Assembly (NCBI RefSeq): GCF_021398715.1
Contig: NZ_CP090347.1
Span: 1,860,001-1,924,000, forward strand
Source of the DNA: Microbacterium binotii
Lineage (GTDB): Bacteria > Actinomycetota > Actinomycetes > Actinomycetales > Microbacteriaceae
DNA length: 64,000 nucleotides
Direction: 5' to 3'
The notes beneath the pieces are model-generated. The model made no database searches. It worked only from the letters and a program-made list of their open reading frames with translations, and was not told the DNA's origin. Of the stretch, positions 55,459-64,000 are shown piece after piece (position 1 is the stretch's first letter; each line of letters starts with the position of its first letter). A program made the position numbers and the translations under genes.

Positions 55459-56718
55459 TCAGCCGCGGACCTGCCCGGAGCCGCGGACGACCCACTTGGA
55501 GCTCGTGAGCTCTCGCAGGCCCATGGGTCCTCGGGCGTGGAGCTTCTGGGTGGAGATGCCCACTTCCGCGCCGAAGCCGAACTCGCCACCGTCGGTGAAG
55601 CGTGTGGATGCGTTCGCCATCACGACCGCGGAGTCCACCTCGGCGAGGAACCGCTCGGCGTTGGCCTCGTCGTCCGTGATGATCGACTCGGTGTGGTGCG
55701 TCGAGTAGCGCCGGATGTGCTCGAGCGCCGCATCCAGATCGTCGACCACGCGCATCGCGATGTCGAGACTCAGATACTCCGCCTGCCAGTCCTGCTCGTC
55801 GGCGGGGACGACGTCGGGCGCCAGCTGCGAGACCCTCTCGTCGCCGTGGACCGTCACACCGGCCCCCTGCAGTGCGGCCACCACGGGCCCGACGACACGC
55901 TCGGCGGCGGCGCGGTGCACCAGCACCGTCTCGGCCGCGTTGCAGACGCTGGGACGCTGCGCCTTGGCGTTCACCACGATCGCTTCGGCCCGCTCCAGCG
56001 GCGCACTCTCGTCGAGGTAGACGTGCACCACTCCGGCGCCGGTCTCGATGACAGGCACGGTGGATTCGGTGACGACGGTCTCGATCAACTGCGCGCTGCC
56101 CCGCGGGACGAGCACGTCCACGACGCCGCGCGCGTGCATGAGCTCGGTGGCGCCCGCACGGCCGAAGGCGTCGAGCGTCTGGATCGCCTCCGGATCGATG
56201 CCCTCCTCCGCCAGCGCGCCGCGCATCGCGTCCACGAGCGCCGCGTTGCTGAGCTCGGCGGCGGTCCCCCCGCGCAGCACGACGGCGTTGCCGGAGCGCA
56301 GCGCGAGCGCAGCGATGTCGACGGTCACGTTCGGCCGCGCTTCGTAGATGGAGCCGACCACGCCGAAGGGGACGGAGATCTTCTGGAGGTTCAGCCCGTT
56401 CGCGAGCGTCTTCTCCTCCAGCAGTCGACCCACCGGGTCCGGCAGCTGCGCGACCTCGCGCACGGCCTGGGCGAGAGCGCTCACGCGAGCGACGTCGAGG
56501 CTCAGCCGGTCCAGCAGCGCATCGGAGAGGCCCTGCTCGCGCCCCCGCTCGAGGTCCTCGCCGTTGGCGGCGACGATCTCATCCGTCGCGGCCTCCAACG
56601 CTTCCGCGATGCGGTCGAGGAGGCGGCTCTTCCGTGCGTCCGAGAGCCGTGCGATCTCGCGCGAGGCGGTCTTCGCGAGCAGCATCCGCTCGCCTGCGGT
56701 GACGGTCGTCAGACTCAT
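55459..56718 (-). CDS. proA: Gamma-glutamyl phosphate reductase
   Basis: 419 aa, aldehyde-dehydrogenase fold. Catalytic Cys in AQRPSVCNAAETVLV near residue 255, NADPH-binding region VVLRGGTAAELSNAAL and the closing GEFGFGAEVGISTQKLHARGPMGL. Second step of proline synthesis. It follows proB by 9 bases yet also has its own -10-like box over the proB stop, so it can be transcribed with or without proB. Confidence 0.96.
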   Translation of the reverse strand: MSLTTVTAGERMLLAKTASREIARLSDARKSRLLDRIAEALEAATDEIVAANGEDLERGREQGLSDALLDRLSLDVARVSALAQAVREVAQLPDPVGRLLEEKTLANGLNLQKISVPFGVVGSIYEARPNVTVDIAALALRSGNAVVLRGGTAAELSNAALVDAMRGALAEEGIDPEAIQTLDAFGRAGATELMHARGVVDVLVPRGSAQLIETVVTESTVPVIETGAGVVHVYLDESAPLERAEAIVVNAKAQRPSVCNAAETVLVHRAAAERVVGPVVAALQGAGVTVHGDERVSQLAPDVVPADEQDWQAEYLSLDIAMRVVDDLDAALEHIRRYSTHHTESIITDDEANAERFLAEVDSAVVMANASTRFTDGGEFGFGAEVGISTQKLHARGPMGLRELTSSKWVVRGSGQVRG

Positions 56719-56724
56719 CCGCTC

Positions 56725-56730
56725 AGTTTA
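56725..56730 (-). promoter_or_regulatory. -10 box TAAACT of proA, over the proB stop codon
   Basis: TAAACT on the minus strand includes the proB TAA stop and ends 6 bases before the proA ATG; no ribosome-binding site lies between. Confidence 0.45.
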
Positions 56731-57555
56731 GCGACGCGTCAGCACCGGTCCGGTCAGCGGGTGCTCCACCGGATGCGGATTCGGCGCGAACCATGTGCCG
56801 ACCTCGTCGCCGCCGAGCGCGGACTCGACGAGGTCGATGCTCGTCACCAGCACGGCCACACCGGCGGCGGCGGCGAGCCGAGCGGCCGAGACCTTCGTGG
56901 CCGCTCCCCCGGTCCCGACACTGTTCACGACGACGGAACCGAACTCATAGCCCGAAAGATCGTCACCATACGGCACCTCGGCGATCGGCCGCGCCCCGGG
57001 CTCGTCCGGCGGCCGCGTGTACAGGCAGGCGATGTCGCTGAGCAGGACGAGAGCGTCTGCGCTGATGAGCTGGGCCACCAGGGCGGCGAGACGGTCGTTG
57101 TCGCCGAAGCGGATCTCGTGGGTGGCGACGGTGTCGTTCTCGTTGACGATCGGCAGGATGCGCAGGCCGAGAAGACGCTCCATCGCCCGGCGGGCATTGG
57201 AGCGATGGGTCGGATTCTCCAGGTCACCCGCCGTCAGCAGCACCTGCCCCGCCACCACGGCGAAGGGACGCAGTGCCTCTTGGTAGCGGTAGACGAGGAT
57301 GTTCTGGCCCACCGCAGCGGCAGCCTGCTGCGTGGCCAGGTCGGAGGGCCTGGCATCGAGCGCGAGGAAGGGCATCCCGGTCGCGATCGCCCCCGACGAG
57401 ACCAGGACGACCTCGGTGCCACGACCGTGCGCGGCGGCAAGAGCCTTCACGAGCGGCTGGATGTTCACCGCGTTGTCGCCGCTGATCGACGACGAGCCCA
57501 CCTTGACGACGAGGCGCCTGGCCGCGGGCAGGTCGGCGCGCGAGCTCACGCTCAC
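56728..57555 (-). CDS. proB: Glutamate 5-kinase, short form
   Basis: 275 aa amino-acid-kinase domain only: [50 protein letters not shown] and [21 protein letters not shown]. The C-terminal PUA domain of the 367-aa E. coli type enzyme is absent, as in many Gram-positive members. First step of proline synthesis and normally feedback-inhibited by proline. GTG start overlaps the obgE stop (GTGA). Confidence 0.95.
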   Translation of the reverse strand: MSVSSRADLPAARRLVVKVGSSSISGDNAVNIQPLVKALAAAHGRGTEVVLVSSGAIATGMPFLALDARPSDLATQQAAAAVGQNILVYRYQEALRPFAVVAGQVLLTAGDLENPTHRSNARRAMERLLGLRILPIVNENDTVATHEIRFGDNDRLAALVAQLISADALVLLSDIACLYTRPPDEPGARPIAEVPYGDDLSGYEFGSVVVNSVGTGGAATKVSAARLAAAAGVAVLVTSIDLVESALGGDEVGTWFAPNPHPVEHPLTGPVLTRR

Positions 57556-59042
57556 TCGTCGCCCTCGCGGATGCGCTCTGCCTCCAGCTCGGCGCGGGCG
57601 GCGGCCTTGGCGTCCATCCGCTCGTGGTAGCGCTCACGGCGCTGGTTGGTCGTGCGGCGCCCGTCGAGGTTGAAGCGCGGATCGGTGCCGCGCGGAGCCG
57701 TCATGAGCTCCGCGGCCGACGACAACGACGGATGCCAGTCGAACACCACGCTGTCGCCCTCGCCGATGACGACGGTCGCGCCCGGCGTCGCCCCGGCACG
57801 GAACAGTTCGTCTTCGACGCCCAGCTTGTCGAGCCGGTCGGCGAGGAAGCCGACGGCCTCTTCGTTCTGGAAGTCCGTCTGCTGCACCCACCGCACCGGC
57901 TTCTCGCCGAGAACGCGGTACACCGGGCCGTACGTGCCGCCCTCGACGCGCACCGAGAACTCCTTCTCGGACCCCTTGGGCCGGATGATGATGCGCTCGG
58001 GCGCCGGCTCAGCGGCGACCTCGGCACGGTGCTTCTCGACGATCTCGCCGAGCGCGAAGGTGAGCTCTCGCAGACCCGCGCGGCTCACCGTGGAGATCTC
58101 GAACACGCGGTAGCCGCGCTCCTCGAGATCGGGGCGCACCAGGTCGGCGAGATCACGCGCCTCGGGCACGTCGACCTTGTTCAGCGCGACGACCTGCGGG
58201 CGCTCCAGGAGCGGAACCTGGCCCTCGGGGACCTCGTAGGCGGCGAGCTCGGCGAGGATGACGTCGAGATCCGACAACGGGTCGCGGCCGGGCTCCAGGG
58301 TGGCGCAGTCGAGTACGTGGACCAGCGCGGTGCACCGCTCGACGTGACGCAGGAACTCGAGCCCGAGTCCACGACCGTCACTCGCGCCCTCGATGAGTCC
58401 GGGCACGTCGGCGACGGTGAAGCGGACGTCCCCGGCCTGCACGACACCGAGGTTCGGATGCAGCGTGGTGAACGGGTAGTCGGCGATCTTCGGTCGAGCT
58501 GCGGACACCGCGGCGATGAGGCTGGACTTGCCCGCCGAGGGGTAGCCCACCAGGGCGACGTCGGCGACGGTCTTCAGCTCGAGACGGACGTCCCCCTCCC
58601 ATCCGGGGGTGCCCAGCAGAGCGAAGCCGGGGGCTTTGCGCTTGGTGGTCGCCAGCGCCGCGTTCCCCAGTCCGCCGCGTCCACCGGGCGCGACGACGAA
58701 ACGGATGCCGGGCTCGACCATGTCGGCCAGGACGGTGCCGTCCTCGTCCTTCACGACGGTGCCGACCGGCACAGGCAGCTCGATGGGCTCGCCCATCGCG
58801 CCGGAACGGTTGTCACCCATCCCGAATCCGCCGTTCTCGGCCGTGCGGTGCGGCGAGTGGTGATACGACAGGAGCGTGGTCACCTGCGGGTCGGCGACGA
58901 GGACGATGTCTCCGCCGTTGCCGCCGTTGCCGCCGTCGGGGCCGGCGAGCGGCTTGAACTTCTCACGGCGCACCGACACGCAGCCGTTGCCGCCCTTGCC
59001 CGCGCGCAGGTGAAGCGTCACTCGATCGACGAACGTGACCAT
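57552..59042 (-). CDS. obgE: GTPase ObgE/CgtA
   Basis: 496 aa. Glycine-rich Obg domain (1-158, with [15 protein letters not shown] and [13 protein letters not shown]), G domain with G1 GYPSAGKSS at 166-174, [16 protein letters not shown] and NKVDV, then an OCT domain (about 345-425) and a charged C-terminal tail. Acts in 50S assembly and stress control. AGGAGG lies 9 bases before the ATG. A hairpin separates it from rpmA. Confidence 0.96.
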   Translation of the reverse strand: MVTFVDRVTLHLRAGKGGNGCVSVRREKFKPLAGPDGGNGGNGGDIVLVADPQVTTLLSYHHSPHRTAENGGFGMGDNRSGAMGEPIELPVPVGTVVKDEDGTVLADMVEPGIRFVVAPGGRGGLGNAALATTKRKAPGFALLGTPGWEGDVRLELKTVADVALVGYPSAGKSSLIAAVSAARPKIADYPFTTLHPNLGVVQAGDVRFTVADVPGLIEGASDGRGLGLEFLRHVERCTALVHVLDCATLEPGRDPLSDLDVILAELAAYEVPEGQVPLLERPQVVALNKVDVPEARDLADLVRPDLEERGYRVFEISTVSRAGLRELTFALGEIVEKHRAEVAAEPAPERIIIRPKGSEKEFSVRVEGGTYGPVYRVLGEKPVRWVQQTDFQNEEAVGFLADRLDKLGVEDELFRAGATPGATVVIGEGDSVVFDWHPSLSSAAELMTAPRGTDPRFNLDGRRTTNQRRERYHERMDAKAAARAELEAERIREGDE

Positions 59043-59066
59043 GGGTGCGCCCTCCTGGATATGAAG

Positions 59067-59094
59067 CGAGGGGCGGGCCGAAGCCCGCCCCTCG
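59067..59094 (-). terminator. Terminator or attenuating hairpin between rpmA and obgE
   Basis: CGAGGGGCGGGC and GCCCGCCCCTCG form a perfect 12-bp stem with a CGAA tetraloop, 24 bases after the rpmA stop and 24 before the obgE ATG. It would lower obgE expression relative to the ribosomal proteins. Confidence 0.75.
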
Positions 59095-59118
59095 CCGACG
59101 TCTGCGTGTGACGGCGGA

Positions 59119-59376
59119 TTACTCCGCGGCGCCCACGATGTTGACGACCTTGCGGCCGCCCTTGGTGCCGAACTGCACGGCGCCGGCCGACAGTGCGAAC
59201 AGCGTGTCGTCGCCACCGCGGCCGACATTGGCGCCCGGGTGGAAGTGCGTGCCGCGCTGACGGACGATGATCTCGCCCGCGTTGACGACCTGGCCGCCGA
59301 AGCGCTTCACGCCGAGGCGCTGTGCGTTCGAGTCACGACCGTTACGAGTCGAGCTCGCGCCCTTTTTGTGTGCCAT
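59119..59376 (-). CDS. rpmA: 50S ribosomal protein L27
   Basis: 85 aa. [24 protein letters not shown] start, then [22 protein letters not shown] and the closing GRKVVNIV. No cleavable N-terminal extension of the firmicute type. Twenty bases after rplU, the usual pair. Confidence 0.98.
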   Translation of the reverse strand: MAHKKGASSTRNGRDSNAQRLGVKRFGGQVVNAGEIIVRQRGTHFHPGANVGRGGDDTLFALSAGAVQFGTKGGRKVVNIVGAAE

Positions 59377-59396
59377 TTCTTCGCCTCTTCCTGGAC

Positions 59397-59705
59397 TTAC
59401 TTGATGCCGGTGACCTTGACGCGCGTGAGGTCCTGACGGTGACCCTGGCGCTTCTTGTAACCGGTCTTGTTCTTGAACTTCTGGATCACGATCTTCGGGC
59501 CGCGCTCCTCACCGAGGACCTCGGCGGTGACCGTCACCTTGGCGAGCTTCGCCGCGTCGGTCGTGACCGCGTCGCCGTCGACGAGCAGGACGGCCGGCAG
59601 CTCGAGGGTCTCGCCGATCTTCGCCTGCTGGCGGTCGAGAACGACGATCGTGCCGACCTCGACCTTTTCCTGCCGGCCGCCGGCGCGCACAACTGCGTAA
59701 ACCAC
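59397..59705 (-). CDS. rplU: 50S ribosomal protein L21
   Basis: 102 aa. [23 protein letters not shown] start, [22 protein letters not shown] and the signature [24 protein letters not shown] start at 59705. Its leader spans about 140 bases and contains a CTCCGCC/GGCGGAG hairpin; promoter candidate at 59845-59874. Confidence 0.97.
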   Translation of the reverse strand: MVYAVVRAGGRQEKVEVGTIVVLDRQQAKIGETLELPAVLLVDGDAVTTDAAKLAKVTVTAEVLGEERGPKIVIQKFKNKTGYKKRQGHRQDLTRVKVTGIK

Positions 59706-59844
59706 TTCACACCTGTTTCGTCTTGGGAGCGCTCGGCTCCGATTGTCTGGAGGGACTCCGCCAGGGGCGGAGAAGTCCGGTGATGCATCGACTCGCACAT
59801 CGTCAAGCCGGGTGCCCAGCGATAGGGCGACGCACCAAAGGAAG

Positions 59845-59874
59845 AGTTTACCCGATCGAGGGCCGAGGTGGCAA
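59845..59874 (-). promoter_or_regulatory. Candidate promoter of rplU-rpmA
   Basis: Minus-strand TTGCCA (59869-59874) and TAAACT (59845-59850) with an 18-base spacer. It leaves an untranslated leader of about 130 bases, unlike the leaderless pattern elsewhere. Confidence 0.5.
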
Positions 59875-59924
59875 AAGGAGCCGGAGCGCGTGTCGCGCAT
59901 GCCCGCGCGTCTTCTGCCGCACCC

Positions 59925-59930
59925 TACGAT
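59925..59930 (+). promoter_or_regulatory. -10 box TACGAT of the DUF4031 gene
   Basis: TACGAT, then 6 bases, then ATG at 59937. Confidence 0.4.
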
Positions 59931-59936
59931 CATCGG

Positions 59937-60209
59937 ATGGCGATCCTCATCGACGACCCTCGCTGGCCCGCTCACGGACGCCTGTGGTCGCACCTGATCA
60001 GTGACAGCGACCTCGATGAGCTCCACGCCTTCGCCGCGGCCAACGGCATCCCCCGACGGGGTTTCGATGTCGATCATTACGACGTCCCCGACGACGCGCA
60101 CGAGCGCCTCGTGTCCGCGGGGGCGCGCGCCGTCGACGGCCACACTCTCGTTCGCGCGTTGATCGCCTCAGGACTGCGTGTCACCGCCCGCGAACGTCGC
60201 GGACGGTGA
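59937..60209 (+). CDS. DUF4031 domain protein
   Basis: 90 aa. Typical DUF4031 start [22 protein letters not shown] followed by [23 protein letters not shown]. Small acidic cytoplasmic protein of unknown function, widespread in Actinobacteria. The ATG was chosen because the family begins there and a -10-like TACGAT is 6 bases upstream. Convergent with rne. Confidence 0.85.
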   Translation: MAILIDDPRWPAHGRLWSHLISDSDLDELHAFAAANGIPRRGFDVDHYDVPDDAHERLVSAGARAVDGHTLVRALIASGLRVTARERRGR

Positions 60210-60217
60210 CACGGGGC

Positions 60218-62686
<2,469 letters not shown>

Positions 62687-62870
62687 CGGCGTACTCCTCA
62701 CCGGGGCGACACCGCGCGTCGCCCGGCAAAATCTCGTGCGGCGCCGCACCAGCGGTGCCGTCGGCTCATTCGGTCTGCAGCCGGCACACGGCACGGGCTG
62801 CGCGGGCGATCATTGCCCGAAGTCTGCGTCGATGTCCCGCACAGCGCGGCTGCGCAGGACATCGTCAGCC

Positions 62871-62876
62871 ATTATC
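62871..62876 (-). promoter_or_regulatory. Possible -10 box GATAAT upstream of rne
   Basis: GATAAT on the minus strand, 184 bases before the rne GTG. It would give a long leader, compatible with RNase E autoregulation, but no good -35 is seen. The remaining gap to the VKOR gene shows no other gene. Confidence 0.3.
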
Positions 62877-62954
62877 GCACTTCCGGCGCCGATCCGCGTC
62901 AGGCGCGGTACCCGGCCCGTCGTCACCCTCAGCGGGTGCATGAGAACGCGGTGC

Positions 62955-62960
62955 CATAAT
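62955..62960 (+). promoter_or_regulatory. -10 box CATAAT of the VKOR gene
   Basis: CATAAT, then 6 bases, then ATG at 62967; no ribosome-binding site lies between, so the mRNA is probably leaderless. Confidence 0.5.
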
Positions 62961-62966
62961 CCGAAC

Positions 62967-63569
62967 ATGTCCGACACCCAGGCACCCGCACGCCCGATCG
63001 CTCTGGCCGTCTGGCTCATCATCGCCGGAGTAGTCGGCTGGATCGCCGCGTTCTCGCTCACGATCGAGCGCTTCCACCTCCTCGCCGACCCGAATGCCAC
63101 CGCATCCTGCGATTTCAGCGTCCTCGTCCAATGCACGGCCAACCTGCAGTCCTGGCAGGGCAGCGTGTTCGGATTCCCCAATCCGATCCTCGGCCTGAGC
63201 GGATGGGTCGCGCCCGTGGTGGTCGGCGCCGCTCTCCTCGCGGGCGCCCGCTTCAACCGCTGGTTCTGGCTGGCGTTCTGGGCCGGCATGGCCGTCGCCT
63301 TCGCCTTCGTGTGCTGGCTGATCGCGCAGAGCATCTTCTCGCTCGGAACCCTCTGCCCCTGGTGCATGGTCACGTGGTCGGTGACGATCCCCTCGTTCTT
63401 CGCCGTGACCCTGCACGTGTTGCGCAACGGTGCCGTGCCCGTCGGCGATCGGGGGCGTCGGATCGCGAGCTCCCTCGCCGCTTGGGTGCCCCTGATGGCG
63501 GTCGTCGCGTTCGCGATCATCGCGGTGCTGGCGGAGATGCGGTTGCACGTGCTCGCCACGCTCTTCTGA
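62967..63569 (+). CDS. Vitamin K epoxide reductase family protein
   Basis: 200 aa, four to five membrane helices. Two cysteine pairs typical of VKOR: Cys48 and Cys56 in the first extracytoplasmic loop (SCDFSVLVQC) and the active CPWC at 130-133. Uses quinones to oxidise DsbA-like partners and so drives disulfide formation in secreted proteins, replacing DsbB in Actinobacteria. No fused thioredoxin domain. The extracytoplasmic DsbA partner is not in this window; the CPWC protein at 2824 is cytoplasmic. Confidence 0.93.
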   Translation: MSDTQAPARPIALAVWLIIAGVVGWIAAFSLTIERFHLLADPNATASCDFSVLVQCTANLQSWQGSVFGFPNPILGLSGWVAPVVVGAALLAGARFNRWFWLAFWAGMAVAFAFVCWLIAQSIFSLGTLCPWCMVTWSVTIPSFFAVTLHVLRNGAVPVGDRGRRIASSLAAWVPLMAVVAFAIIAVLAEMRLHVLATLF

Positions 63570-63648
63570 TTCCGGGCGCTGTCCACAGGCGTCTCCGACG
63601 AAGTTCTCCGGCTCGCTAAGGTGATGGCGAGTCAGGGGAGGCAGCTCG

Positions 63649-64000
63649 ATGTCGCTGGAAACAGACAGCCTGGCCGCGCTCGAAGCGGCACGCATGCGAG
63701 TGATCGCGCAGACCGAACGGGCGCGCACCGCCGCCCATGACGCGGCCCGCATGGCCGACGACGTGCGTGACGCGCGGGCGAGCATCAGCTCGGTCGGCCG
63801 CGAGGTGACCGTCACCGCGCGCGCGGGTGGGGCGATCGAACAGGTCGACATCGCGAGCGAAGCGTTCGATCTGGATGCCAGGACGCTGTCGCGCCTGGTG
63901 ACCGACACCGTGCGCGAGGCGCAGCGCGCCGCGGCGGAGGTCGCGGTGAACCGCATGGCCGAGTCGCTCGGCGCAGACTCCCCCGTCGTCGCGCAGACGC
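63649..64000 (+). CDS. YbaB/EbfC family DNA-binding protein (3' end outside window)
   Basis: 117 codons visible, no stop before the window end. A helical N-terminus (LAALEAARMRVIAQTERARTAAHDAARMADDV), then the YbaB core SSVGREVTVTARAGGAIEQVDIASEAFDLDARTLSRLV. GGGGAGG lies 7 bases before the ATG. Stand-alone YbaB proteins bind DNA as dimers; in Actinobacteria divergent copies are also found near WXG100/type VII secretion and polymorphic toxin genes, which could only be tested beyond this window. Confidence 0.82.
   Translation, partial: MSLETDSLAALEAARMRVIAQTERARTAAHDAARMADDVRDARASISSVGREVTVTARAGGAIEQVDIASEAFDLDARTLSRLVTDTVREAQRAAAEVAVNRMAESLGADSPVVAQT

Noticed and set aside
59706..59936. Ribosomal L21 leader RNA upstream of rplU
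   Set aside because: A CTCCGCC/GGCGGAG hairpin is present, but I see nothing specific to the known firmicute L21 leaders, so it was mentioned only in the rplU entry.
63579..63587. CTGTCCACA resembling a DnaA box
   Set aside because: It is a single near-match with no cluster, no A/T-rich stretch and no dnaA or dnaN nearby, so it is not an origin.

Overview
The window is high-GC (roughly 70% by eye), densely coded DNA with many GTG starts, ATGA/GTGA stop-start overlaps and actinobacterial gene order. A run dgt-dusB ... uppS-recO ... leuA-era-CBS protein-ybeY-phoH-HIT-rsmE-dnaJ-hrcA-hemW-lepA ... rpsT, holA-comEC-comEA-leuS ... rsfS-nadD-proA-proB-obgE-rpmA-rplU-rne is a well-known conserved block of Actinobacteria. 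The gene content and protein flavour fit Microbacteriaceae, most likely Microbacterium; this assignment is inferred from memory of the families, not from a search.

Layout. 1-30.6 kb is almost entirely housekeeping: nucleotide and tRNA modification (dgt, dusB), redox (glutathione peroxidase, DsbA-like protein), cell-wall lipid carrier synthesis (uppS), repair (recO), leucine synthesis with its attenuator (leader peptide plus leuA), ribosome assembly and RNA maturation (era, ybeY, phoH, rsmE), HrcA-controlled chaperone genes with a CIRCE operator, heme enzyme maturation (hemW), translation (lepA, rpsT, leuS), DNA uptake and replication (comEA, comEC, holA) and folate precursor synthesis (pabB). 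30.6-33.9 kb carries a DedA membrane protein, an App1-type HAD phosphatase, an SRAP abasic-site protein and a translationally coupled protein often labelled a DNA glycosylase.

33.9-53.1 kb looks accessory. Ten consecutive minus-strand genes (47277 down to 33924) encode three family-3 glycoside hydrolases with three different cell locations (lipoprotein, double-anchored membrane protein, cytoplasm), a small lipoprotein, a GtrA-like flippase, two paralogous GT2 glycosyltransferases and a LytTR two-component system. Next to it, 47632-53066 holds a compact module: a small secreted protein, a large lipoprotein, an ABC ATPase and MacB/FtsX-like permease in one operon, divergent from a seven-helix membrane protein and a YtrA-type GntR regulator. 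This module is the best candidate for an undescribed system. The block ends beside a tRNA-Ala(GGC) gene.

53.1-64 kb returns to the conserved block (rsfS, nadD, proA, proB, obgE, rpmA, rplU, rne), then a VKOR-family protein and the start of a YbaB-like protein cut by the window end.

A signal running through the window is a TANNNT-like -10 box placed 5-7 bases before a start codon that has no usable Shine-Dalgarno sequence. It is seen at about fifteen starts and predicts leaderless mRNAs. Several lie in divergent pairs whose promoters overlap. No CRISPR array, insertion sequence, integrase, rRNA operon or origin was seen.
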